A DNA stretch of 64,000 bases, from contig CABFPG010000010.1 of NCBI GenBank assembly GCA_902141825.1, positions 1-64,000 of the forward strand, read 5' to 3'. The translations under genes were made by a program, and so were the position numbers. Below, in pieces: positions 46,328-54,621 of the stretch. Under the pieces are notes generated by a model, which was not told where the DNA came from, ran no database searches, and was given only the letters and a program-made list of their open reading frames with translations. Origin of the DNA: Thalassocella blandensis (GTDB lineage: Bacteria; Pseudomonadota; Gammaproteobacteria; Pseudomonadales; Cellvibrionaceae). How positions within the stretch are numbered: the first letter of the stretch is position 1; every line of letters starts with the position of its first letter.

Positions 46328-47290
46328 ATGTTCCCTTATATCGTAGCTGATATCGGTGGTACAAATGCGCGCTTTGCCTTAGTCACGGGTAAAAACAGCG
46401 GTCAGTATTCCATTGAGCATATTAATATTTTAAGCGGTGCCGATTATCCAACATTTTCCGCCGCGATGCAGGCGTATATTGAATCACTCGAGGGTGTTAA
46501 ACCCCGTGCGGCATGTGTAGCCATCGCCGGACCGATAGGTGGTGATCAGGTTAAAATGACGAATTTAAATTGGTCTTTTTCCAAAAAACAAATTCAAGCG
46601 GAGTTTAACTTTGCCGCGTTTGATGCAATTAATGATTTCGCTGCAGTAGCAATTGCGACCAGTAAATTGAGTTCTAACGATCTGGTTTCCATTAAAAAGG
46701 GTGAAGAGATTGCCAATGCAAATAAAGCAATTATTGGCCCTGGTACAGGTTTGGGGGTAGCAGGACTGGTGTATGGAAAAGGCCAGTGGATACCTGTTCC
46801 GAGTGAAGGTGGCCATGTGAACATTCCGCCTTCCAGTGAGTTTGAGTGTGAAGTTATTGCTGCTGCAATAAAACGTCTGGGGCATGTTTCTGCTGAGTCG
46901 TTTATTTCTGGCCCCGGTCTTGTGAATTTATATAACGCGATCAGTGATGTAAAAGGTGAAGCTGCCAAGGCGCTGAGTCCAAAAGATATTACGGATACAG
47001 CACTGGATAACAGTGATAGCACTTGTCATACCACACTGGAAACATTTTGTGGGTTTTTGGGATCAGTATCGGGTAATCTTGTATTGACCTACGGTGCTAA
47101 AGGTGGGGTTTATCTAGCTGGCGGCATTTTACCTCGCTTTGTTGATTTTCTTCGCAACAGTTCTTTCGCTGAAAAGTTTTCCAGTAAGGGTATCATGAGC
47201 GCTTATGTGGAAGATGTCCCTGTGAATATGATCGGCTATGATCAAATTGCTTTTCTGGGTGCTGCCGCCTGGCTTGAGCAATTGCAATAA
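46328..47290 (+). CDS. glk: Glucokinase
   Basis: A 320-residue Glk of the proteobacterial type, phosphorylating glucose with ATP. It has A-D-I-G-G-T-N-A-R-F at the N-terminus, the G-P-G-T-G-L-G-V-A segment, the P-S-E-G-G-H-V-N glucose-binding region and Y-L-A-G-G-I. The ATG has GAGAGG upstream. A palindromic candidate operator lies before it. Transcribed alone or with the EamA gene. Confidence 0.94.
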   Translation: MFPYIVADIGGTNARFALVTGKNSGQYSIEHINILSGADYPTFSAAMQAYIESLEGVKPRAACVAIAGPIGGDQVKMTNLNWSFSKKQIQAEFNFAAFDAINDFAAVAIATSKLSSNDLVSIKKGEEIANANKAIIGPGTGLGVAGLVYGKGQWIPVPSEGGHVNIPPSSEFECEVIAAAIKRLGHVSAESFISGPGLVNLYNAISDVKGEAAKALSPKDITDTALDNSDSTCHTTLETFCGFLGSVSGNLVLTYGAKGGVYLAGGILPRFVDFLRNSSFAEKFSSKGIMSAYVEDVPVNMIGYDQIAFLGAAAWLEQLQ

Positions 47291-47304
47291 TATTTTTCGT
47301 TTTG

Positions 47305-47349
47305 TGGATTGAATGCTGGTGTTATGAAATGGCTCCGGCATTCAATCCA
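47305..47349. other. Large stem-loop between glk and EamA gene
   Basis: A perfect 12-base inverted repeat (TGGATTGAATGC / GCATTCAATCCA), extendable by three further pairs including one G-T. The loop is about 15 bases. No T-run follows, so it is not a canonical terminator. Confidence 0.5.
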
Positions 47350-47400
47350 ACATAATAGAAACCATTTTCCTGTCAACAATTCCAAGTAAGCCCCTGTAGT

Positions 47401-48276
47401 ATGTCGAACAAGCAAAATGGCTTATTGGCGTTATACGGTTCTGTGTTACTGCTCGCACTGAATGGGTTATTCGCCAAATTAATACCGCTTGATGCCAGCT
47501 CCATGTCGCAAATGCGCAGTGTAGTGGCGTGTGTAAGTTTGTTTGCCATTTTGTTGTGGCAGCGAAAACGATTGCAGTTACCGTCGGTAAAGGCGGGCAT
47601 CGGGGTGTATTTGTTGGGGCTTCTGTTAGGCCTGCATTGGATAACGTATTTCCATGCCATGCAGGTTTCCAGCGTTGCGGTCGGTATGTTGTCCTTGTTT
47701 TGTTATCCGGTTATTACCGTGGTACTCGAACCTTTCTTTCACAAACAATGGCCAAAGCTCGTTGATCTTGCCGCAGCATTATTGGTGTTTGTTGGCGTAG
47801 GCGTTATGGCAAGTGAGGGCTTGTTTAACGCCGCTCATGACGATGTTCTGCATGGCGCGCTCTGGGGTGTAGTGTCAGCTTTTTTATTCGCCACTCGTAA
47901 TACTGTACAGAAATATTGCTTCCATGACATTGATTCGATATCGTTGATGGGGCACCAGGTGCTGGCCATTTCCATTATGTTTATTCCGTTGATTGACATC
48001 TCATTGGTGCAAGATATGGAAGCGAAAAGTTGGGGGCTGTTGATTGCGCTAGGCATTTTTTCTACGGCAGCCGCGCATACTCTGTTGGCCGTTAGTTTGA
48101 AACATCTACACGCTAAATCGGTCGCCATGATCAGTTGTACTCTGCCGCTTGTTGGCAGTGTATTAGCCTGGCTGGTCCTGGGTGAAATACCTGGACTTAT
48201 GATCTTTGTTGGCGGAGCCATTATTCTTGCTGTCGCCACCTACGAATCAATTAAACAAAGCAGACAAAATGGATAA
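47401..48276 (+). CDS. EamA/DMT family transporter
   Basis: A 291-residue protein with ten predicted membrane helices in two EamA halves. Typical segments are L-G-L-H-W-I-T-Y-F in the first half and T-A-A-A-H-T-L-L-A-V in the second. Family members export amino acids or small metabolites; the substrate is unknown. The gene overlaps the next one by 8 bases (ATGGATAA). Confidence 0.85.
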   Translation: MSNKQNGLLALYGSVLLLALNGLFAKLIPLDASSMSQMRSVVACVSLFAILLWQRKRLQLPSVKAGIGVYLLGLLLGLHWITYFHAMQVSSVAVGMLSLFCYPVITVVLEPFFHKQWPKLVDLAAALLVFVGVGVMASEGLFNAAHDDVLHGALWGVVSAFLFATRNTVQKYCFHDIDSISLMGHQVLAISIMFIPLIDISLVQDMEAKSWGLLIALGIFSTAAAHTLLAVSLKHLHAKSVAMISCTLPLVGSVLAWLVLGEIPGLMIFVGGAIILAVATYESIKQSRQNG

Positions 48277-48823
48277 TAAAACCAATAAAAAAATTGATCG
48301 ATCGCTAGTGGATTCCGCGAAGGCGATTGAACAATTGAAAAAAAAGTTGAAAGATGACGAAGCCCAGCTGCCCAAGACGGCGTTAAAAATGGAAGATCGA
48401 CTCCAGGATTTACAGCAGGAGTTAGACTCTATCAGCGACAAAATGCTGGCTTATAAACTCCGTAGAATCGCGGACTCTAAAATGCTCGCATCGGTTGCAA
48501 AACTGTCGCAGGGCGGGACAGAAGAGAAGGAAAAAGCGCAAGACTTTGTGGGAGAGAAGGCGGTTAAAAAAACTCGCCCTGCAAATGTTGCCAAGCGCGG
48601 TGAAGCCGGTACAGAAATAAATTTGTCTGGTGCTACGACTAAGCTCGGTAATTTGTCCGCGGGAAAATCCAACAAAACATCTCCGGGCAAAGAAAATACA
48701 AAGTACCAATCCAGTACCTTTCAATGCAAATCAGATCTGGATCAATGTTTAATTGATACAAAGCACCCTATAGAAAAAGCCTTGTGCTATGCGTTATTTA
48801 TTCGCTGTGCTATAAAAGGCTAA
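48269..48823 (+). CDS. Coiled-coil protein with Cys-containing tail, unknown
   Basis: A 184-residue protein starting at the ATG in the 8-base overlap with the EamA gene. The frame extends further up but within that gene. Residues about 10-65 form a charged coiled coil (K-K-L-K-D-D-E-A; M-E-D-R-L-Q-D-L-Q-Q-E-L). A Lys/Gly/Thr-rich linker follows. The tail has four cysteines (F-Q-C-K-S-D-L-D-Q-C-L and A-L-C-Y-A-L-F-I-R-C). No signal peptide and no recognised family. Translational coupling suggests a functional link to the transporter. Confidence 0.6.
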   Translation: MDNKTNKKIDRSLVDSAKAIEQLKKKLKDDEAQLPKTALKMEDRLQDLQQELDSISDKMLAYKLRRIADSKMLASVAKLSQGGTEEKEKAQDFVGEKAVKKTRPANVAKRGEAGTEINLSGATTKLGNLSAGKSNKTSPGKENTKYQSSTFQCKSDLDQCLIDTKHPIEKALCYALFIRCAIKG

Positions 48824-48848
48824 TGCCCTGAACGATATGCATTGGGCG

Positions 48849-48884
48849 CTCGAATTGCTGCTGATACTCGAATTGCTGCTGATA
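48849..48884. repeat. 18-base perfect tandem duplication
   Basis: CTCGAATTGCTGCTGATA occurs twice directly, immediately before the ribosome binding site of the next gene. Confidence 0.9.
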
Positions 48885-48898
48885 ATAGGAGAGTGACG

Positions 48899-49159
48899 AT
48901 GAATAAATTGAAGAATGAAACTGAGTTGGTTAAAGAAGCTCTTCGCGTCGGTGCGGTCTATGCAGCGAAAAGAGCTTATGGGGCGATCGAAAATCAGGAT
49001 TCGCACAAATTAAAAGTCGAGTTTATCTACCGCGTGTTAGTGGAAGATAAGCTTATCCAGCCTCTTGCCAAAGATCAGATCTCCCACCCGAATATGGCGC
49101 ACAAGTTGGCGTTGTGGATATCCCGACAATTGCCCGCAGGTCATCCCCTCTTAAAATAA
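48899..49159 (+). CDS. Small protein, unknown function
   Basis: An 86-residue protein from the ATG at 48899 with AGGAGAG upstream. The longer frame to 48842 spans the tandem repeat and is unlikely. It is helical and charged (E-T-E-L-V-K-E-A-L-R-V-G-A; Y-R-V-L-V-E-D-K-L-I), with no Cys, no signal peptide and no recognised family. A basic/hydrophobic helical protein like this could be a partner of the preceding gene. Function unknown. Confidence 0.6.
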   Translation: MNKLKNETELVKEALRVGAVYAAKRAYGAIENQDSHKLKVEFIYRVLVEDKLIQPLAKDQISHPNMAHKLALWISRQLPAGHPLLK

Positions 49160-49441
49160 CCAAGACTACACCCTGTGAACCGTTTCACGTTTGCTGTATA
49201 CATAGCGCTACAGGGTTCAAATAATTGCGGCTAAATAATGAAAGTGTGATGTGTTGCGTGAGATTATGCGCAGCTAAATTTTAATTGCACAGCTATTATT
49301 TGCTATAGCGGCTGAAAATAATCTAAATTTAGAGTAGGCCTTTGCATGTGCAACATTAACAGACCGATTGGCAAACGGTAGTTTGCAAGGAGATCTCTGT
49401 CATTACTGCGTGTATTGCACGCTAAAAATTCGGTAAGAGGT

Positions 49442-50869
49442 ATGTCGATAGTAACGTTAACCGATATAGTATCCCATCACTTTCCCTGGCGCGATAAAAA
49501 AGACGTTCGCCAGATGCATATCGGATTGATGGAAATTGACAGTGAGCTGGTTATTTCCAAAGTCCATAATAAATTCATCGAGACCATTCTGGGCGATACC
49601 AATATCCAGGGGAAAAAACTTCACGCGGTGCTGCGGCCTCATCTTGCGCAAGAACAGTACCGCGATGTAATTGCCGTGCTTAAAACCTTGATCCTTCGTC
49701 GTGATGTCATATCGACTACGATTCATAAAAACCCTTTCGATTGCCTCAAACTGAGTATTGCCAATGGGCAGGGTCGCAGCGTTACAAAATATATCCGTTG
49801 TGAGTTCAGTAAAAGTCGGCACTATGAGCAAACCGGCCGCTGGCAGATTGTCATTCGGGATATTTCAAAATCAGTCAGAATCTCCAAGCAGATCCGTCGT
49901 TCTACTGAAAAAGCAGAGTTGAAAGTGAATACCATGATGAGTTTGCTGCAGTTTGAGCGTGACTTGATCAAGGAGTTTTTGGAAACCACGACTTTTTCTC
50001 TGCGCAGTATCATCGAAAACCTATCATCCAAATCCGCTCAAGCTCAACCGGTCAGGCAGCGCATTGAAAATATTTACTGTATTGTTCACCAAATTAAAGG
50101 CGATGCGGCCATTTTGAATTTGAACGCGGTGAGTGATCAGGCACATCGCCTGGAAAATGTGTTATCCACCTTTAATCAGCGAAAAGAACTTTTACAGAAA
50201 GATCTGGTGAGTTTAATCCCCTCGGTTAAAGAAATTATTGTTTCTGTAAAAGAGATTAAAGAAATTTTCGAAAAAATTGTTGAGGGTGGTTGGAATAGCG
50301 CCCATCAAACAGCGGATGACAGTATGATGCGGCGCCTGAAGCATCTGGTGGAACGTCTGGCGCAGGACAGTGGAAAAAAAGTTATTCTTGTCGATGATGG
50401 CTATTTGGATACCTCTATCCCATTACATTTGCGGCGTGTGGTCAATACCATCGTAACTCAGATTGCTCGCAATGCTGTTATTCATGGGATTGAAGACAAG
50501 CAAACCCGCCTTACACAAAATAAAACAGCCTATGGTTGCCTGCATATCAGCGTGCAGCATGGTAAAAACAAAATTTCAATTGGTGTTCGGGATGATGGTC
50601 GCGGTTTGAATGTTAATGCCATTAAACAAGCGGCTATAAAGAATCCTCTTTTTGAAAAAGCGGAGGTTGCCAAATGGACCTCCGCGCAGACCCTGAATGC
50701 TCTATTTAAACCCGGGTTTTCAACCGCAAAAGAACTGACTCAGCACGCTGGCAGAGGGGTAGGGTTGGATGTAATTAAATCGACAGTTGAAAAGCATCAG
50801 GGGAACGTAGCGATAAAAAGCGTCGCAGGTTTATTTACGGAATTTACAATGAGCTTTCCACTGTCATAG
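49442..50869 (+). CDS. CheA-like histidine kinase with PAS-like and Hpt domains
   Basis: A 475-residue protein. The N-terminus (about 10-160) looks PAS-like (H-I-G-L-M-E-I-D-S-E-L; W-Q-I-V-I-R-D-I-S). An Hpt-type segment, H-Q-I-K-G-D-A-A, lies near residue 215, and a CheA-type HATPase follows (Q-I-A-R-N-A-V-I-H-G-I-E; V-R-D-D-G-R-G-L; A-G-R-G-V-G-L-D-V-I). There is no CheW-like coupling domain. The Hpt His could be phosphorylated by its own kinase domain. ATG at 49442 is preferred over TTG at 49415, but the ribosome binding site is unusually close. No response regulator is adjacent. Confidence 0.75.
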   Translation: MSIVTLTDIVSHHFPWRDKKDVRQMHIGLMEIDSELVISKVHNKFIETILGDTNIQGKKLHAVLRPHLAQEQYRDVIAVLKTLILRRDVISTTIHKNPFDCLKLSIANGQGRSVTKYIRCEFSKSRHYEQTGRWQIVIRDISKSVRISKQIRRSTEKAELKVNTMMSLLQFERDLIKEFLETTTFSLRSIIENLSSKSAQAQPVRQRIENIYCIVHQIKGDAAILNLNAVSDQAHRLENVLSTFNQRKELLQKDLVSLIPSVKEIIVSVKEIKEIFEKIVEGGWNSAHQTADDSMMRRLKHLVERLAQDSGKKVILVDDGYLDTSIPLHLRRVVNTIVTQIARNAVIHGIEDKQTRLTQNKTAYGCLHISVQHGKNKISIGVRDDGRGLNVNAIKQAAIKNPLFEKAEVAKWTSAQTLNALFKPGFSTAKELTQHAGRGVGLDVIKSTVEKHQGNVAIKSVAGLFTEFTMSFPLS

Positions 50870-50996
50870 CATTATTTTGTGAATACTGAACGATTGGAGT
50901 AACACTTAGTAAGTCTAAGGTGCTCAGCGGGTTCCAAAAAACAGCGAGTTTCAAAAAAGCTTAGCGAGTTTCAAAAAATCCCCGAATAAACTAAAA

Positions 50997-51028
50997 AAAA
51001 GCCCCGAGCTTACACTCGGGGCTTTTTT
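50997..51028. terminator. Bidirectional rho-independent terminator
   Basis: AAAAGCCCCGAG, loop CTTACA, CTCGGGGCTTTTTTG. It lies between the kinase gene and the convergent chitinase gene. The preceding bases repeat AGCGAGTTTCAAAAAA twice. Confidence 0.9.
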
Positions 51029-51055
51029 GTCGGTAAGGCTTATAAAACTGACAGC

Positions 51056-52804
51056 TTACAGATTGCTGCGTATAGCATTGACCAATTCGCCATTACTTGT
51101 ATCGCCGCTAAACTCCCAGAAGAAAGCACCACCAAGCCCTTGGCTTTTCACATAATCCATTTTTCCTTTAATGGTTGCGGGCGTATCGTAGCTCCACCAG
51201 TTATTCCCGCAGTGAGCGTACGCGGTTCCGGCGATGGTGCCATTGGAGGGGCACTGGCCTTTCAGTACTTTATAGTCCTGTACACCTGGCTCTACACCTG
51301 TGGCAGGGCCTGATGCACCGCCACCAGGCGCTGATTGACTAACGCCGGTCCAGCCACGGCCGTAAAAGCCGATTCCAAGTAGAATTTTACTGGACGGTAT
51401 GCCTTTGCTTTTCAGTACTTGTACTGCTTTATCCGAGTAGAAACCCTGGATAGGAATTCCCGAGTAACTGTAAAGCGGGGAGTGAGGTGCAGTGGGGCCT
51501 GCAGCATCCCAGCCACCGAAAAAGTCGTAAGTCATCGGCATGTACCAGTCAACGTAGGGCGCAGCACCAGCATAATCGGCGGCATTGATTTTTGCCTCGG
51601 AAGCTGTGATTGCCGAAGTCACCAGTTTGTTGCCAAAACGATTGCGTAATGCCTGCATTAACGTTTTATAAGAGCCAAAGCCGGAAGAGTCACAACTTAA
51701 ACCACAGGCGTTGGGGTATTCCCAGTCAATATCAATGCCGTCAAATACACCTGCCCAGCGTGGATCGTAAACCAGGTTATAACAGGAGTCTGCAAAGGCT
51801 GCTGCGTTTGATGCGGCTTGTCCAAAACCACCAGACCAGGTCCAGCCACCGAAAGACCAGATCACTTTGATGTGCGGATACATTTGTTTCAGTTTACGCA
51901 ACTGGTTGAAGCTGCCGCGCAGAGCTCCGGAATCCCAAGTATCTGCGACACCATCAACGCTGGCACCCGCATCGTAAAATTTATCGTAGTCTGCATAAGA
52001 ATCGCCGATTTGGCATTGGCCATTGGTCACGTTGCCGAAAGCGTAAAGAATATGGGTGATCTTACTGGCCGAGCCACTGGTATGGATATTTTTCACGTGA
52101 TAGTTACGTGCGTACACACCCCATTGTGCGAAATAGCCAATATTTTTACCGCCGCTTACGCCGCCGGTACTGGAGCTAGAAGAGCTGGATGAACTTGAGC
52201 TCGAAGACGAGCTTGACGAGCCAGTACCAATGCGCTGAATTTTGATGGAGGAAGCCACATCATTAAAGTTTTCATTGACGAAGCAATTATCATCGCCGGT
52301 CACTACGATAGATGAACCACCGTAATTATCATGTTGATACAGGACCGCTTCATATCCCGCTGCGACTTTGATCGAGGACGCATCATCATTCACAAAGCCT
52401 CTGCCTTGTAAGTTACCCAGCGTGAACGAGCCAGCATCGAGACTGGCCGCCCATCCGGTGTAATTACAGTGTTGGTATACCGTTGCTATAGCTCCGCCGC
52501 CGCTGCTGGATGAGCTACTGGAGCTGGATGAAGAGCTGGAGCCGCCTCCGCCACTGCAGGTGTCTAAATATTTCCATTCTTGCCATTCGCCTGAATGAGA
52601 AGCGGGATCATTTCCTTGTGTCCACCAAGCGGCTTCATATGCACTGCCGTTGTGTTTTACGCGCTGCCCGCCTGTGTAGGCAGTTGAAGCATTCCAGGCA
52701 GGTAAGCTGCTGCAGTTCATTGCAGCAAATGAGGGGGATGATAAAAGTAACAGGGACGCTGCGCACGCACAGCCGTATGCCACTATTTTGCTTATAGTTT
52801 TCAT
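51056..52804 (-). CDS. Secreted GH18 chitinase with CBM5/12 and beta/gamma-crystallin domains
   Basis: A 582-residue modular enzyme. Signal peptide to about residue 27 (S-P-S-F-A-A). A CBM5/12-like chitin-binding module (about 36-80: W-N-A-S-T-A-Y...W-T-Q-G-N-D-P). A 13-Ser linker, then a beta/gamma-crystallin-type domain (about 107-190), then a second long Ser linker. The GH18 catalytic domain (about 219-582) has the D-G-I-D-I-D-W-E-Y catalytic motif, S-F-G-G-W-T-W-S and Y-M-P-M-T-Y-D. It hydrolyses chitin outside the cell. The ATG at 52804 has GAGG 8 bases upstream; the longer frame starts from TTG. Poly-Ser linkers are characteristic of the Cellvibrionaceae. Confidence 0.92.
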   Translation of the reverse strand: MKTISKIVAYGCACAASLLLLSSPSFAAMNCSSLPAWNASTAYTGGQRVKHNGSAYEAAWWTQGNDPASHSGEWQEWKYLDTCSGGGGSSSSSSSSSSSSSGGGAIATVYQHCNYTGWAASLDAGSFTLGNLQGRGFVNDDASSIKVAAGYEAVLYQHDNYGGSSIVVTGDDNCFVNENFNDVASSIKIQRIGTGSSSSSSSSSSSSSSSSSTGGVSGGKNIGYFAQWGVYARNYHVKNIHTSGSASKITHILYAFGNVTNGQCQIGDSYADYDKFYDAGASVDGVADTWDSGALRGSFNQLRKLKQMYPHIKVIWSFGGWTWSGGFGQAASNAAAFADSCYNLVYDPRWAGVFDGIDIDWEYPNACGLSCDSSGFGSYKTLMQALRNRFGNKLVTSAITASEAKINAADYAGAAPYVDWYMPMTYDFFGGWDAAGPTAPHSPLYSYSGIPIQGFYSDKAVQVLKSKGIPSSKILLGIGFYGRGWTGVSQSAPGGGASGPATGVEPGVQDYKVLKGQCPSNGTIAGTAYAHCGNNWWSYDTPATIKGKMDYVKSQGLGGAFFWEFSGDTSNGELVNAIRSNL

Positions 52805-53681
52805 TAACTTAGCCTCGTAAATGTGTGAGCTTTGCTGCAACTAATCCGTCCAAGAGGAGGACAGCACGGATGGCGAGATACGAGTGGTGGAAAGCTTCGT
52901 GTGAAAAGCTTCTGGTATATAGCTTCGACCTGCAGGCTTGTGACCTGCGGACGAACCTCGAGCGAAAGTGAAGCTCGTGGGGTATTAAAGTATCAAGCGC
53001 ATTGCAGACGGTGTTTTATTTCTAATTTTTATACGCGACAAACACGACTTCTTGATACCTGTAATTGTTCGCGTTGAGCCAACCTTAATTTCACTCCGAC
53101 AACGTTGTCAAGAGGAAGAAGGTGTCAGAACAGCGAGTTAGACTGATAATTCTGATGTATTTTTCATCATTTTTTACGAAATAATTGAGAAAACAAGAGC
53201 TTATGATCAAGCCAATGGGCTGATATCTTTGCCATAAAGTCTGGTAAAAACCGTCAATTAAACCGCGATTAACCCCTCAAAATCGCCCGCCGTTAGGTCT
53301 TCTCTCCCTGGTATCCGAGCTTTGTATGAATGCTCAGGGCTATTGTTCAAGTGAAATGTGTTGGATCAAACTGACAGAATATATCGGTTTGTGGCGCTAA
53401 AAACGCCGTTCTTTGCGCGAAAATCGGCGCGTCATTCCTTTTTTGTCTAGCCCAAAGCTGAAATCGGATTAGTGGCTATACTCAATGAAAGTGAAGCATC
53501 TTTCAGATTCGCCCGTGACTGGCCGTGGAACGCTTTGACTCTCCGACCAAGTTGCTGGCTAAAGATATCTACATCAAGTGAAAGTGCCAGGTATAAACAA
53601 GCACGAATTTTCACTGGGTGAGTAAAACATTTAATTCCTATTCACATCACGGCGGGTGAATAGAGGATGTTGGTTAAATTT
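52805..53681. other. Long non-coding region chitinase / pilus operon
   Basis: 877 bases without a convincing gene; the 81-codon frame at 52832-53077 has no support. It must contain the promoters of the chitinase (minus) and the pilus operon (plus). ACAACGTTGT at 53100-53109 is a short perfect palindrome. Confidence 0.4.
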
Positions 53682-54614
53682 ATGTATTTGGATTTTTTTG
53701 GCTTAACGAAATCACCTTTTCGTATAACCCCTGATACGCAACTCTTTTATCAGGGGTGCGATCGCGGGGCTGTGCTGCAGACACTTTGCTATGCCATTGA
53801 GCAGGGCGAAGGTATTTTAAAAGTTGTTGGCGAGGTGGGCACGGGGAAAACCATGCTATGCAGAATGTTGCCAATTACCATGAAAGAGCAGGTGGACTGG
53901 GTCTATCTGGCCCATCCAAATTTGTCTCCGGAACAGACGTTACAGGCAATAGCTTACGAGCTTGGTATAACGCTTGATGCAAATACAGAAAAATTCGAAG
54001 TAATGCGAATTTTACAGAATGCTTTGCTTGAGCGGTACAACCGTGGTCGAAAGGTGGTTGTTCTGGTGGAAGAGGCGCAGGGTATGCCCTTGGAAACACT
54101 GGAAGAAATTCGCCTGTTAAGCAACCTTGAAACTGAACAGCATAAACTGATGCAAATAGTATTGTTTGGTCAGCCTGAGCTGGATGACAACCTCAGCCAG
54201 GTGCATATTCGCCAATTGCGCGAGCGAATTACACACAGTGTTAATCTCTCCCCGTTCACACCTGATGTTATTCATGAGTATCTCAATTTCAGAATGCGAG
54301 CTGCTGGCTATAAAGGTCCGGATGTGTTCTCCAAAAAAATCGCCAAACTGGTGTGCCGATATTCTTCTGGACTTATACGGCGGGTCAATATTCTTGCCGA
54401 TAAAATGTTGATCATTGCCTTTACCCAGCAGCGGCATGAAATTTCTGCCAGTGATGTCCGGGATGCTGCGCTCGACAGCGAATTTTACAAGAAAAAGTCA
54501 TGGTGGCCGTTAGTTGCCAGTTTCAGCATTATCACTGGTCTACATTTATTGGTAATGGCTGGGCTTACGATGTCACCAGTGTTTTATCACGTTTTACAAT
54601 CTTCGATTGCATGA
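53682..54614 (+). CDS. mshM: MshM/ExeA-like AAA+ ATPase
   Basis: A 310-residue protein of the ExeA/MshM group. The start M-Y-L-D-F-F-G-L-T-K-S-P-F is family-typical; an in-frame ATG five codons earlier is also possible. Walker A G-E-V-G-T-G-K-T lies near residue 51, Walker B around V-V-V-L-V-E-E-A. A C-terminal membrane helix (about 273-293) anchors it in the inner membrane. ExeA proteins help the secretin form in the wall. It overlaps or abuts mshL, so the operon starts here. Confidence 0.85.
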   Translation: MYLDFFGLTKSPFRITPDTQLFYQGCDRGAVLQTLCYAIEQGEGILKVVGEVGTGKTMLCRMLPITMKEQVDWVYLAHPNLSPEQTLQAIAYELGITLDANTEKFEVMRILQNALLERYNRGRKVVVLVEEAQGMPLETLEEIRLLSNLETEQHKLMQIVLFGQPELDDNLSQVHIRQLRERITHSVNLSPFTPDVIHEYLNFRMRAAGYKGPDVFSKKIAKLVCRYSSGLIRRVNILADKMLIIAFTQQRHEISASDVRDAALDSEFYKKKSWWPLVASFSIITGLHLLVMAGLTMSPVFYHVLQSSIA

Positions 54615-54621
54615 GGTGCTA

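Noticed and set aside
52832-53077. 81-codon frame upstream of the chitinase
   Set aside because: No signal, domain or ribosome binding site; lies in the chitinase promoter region.
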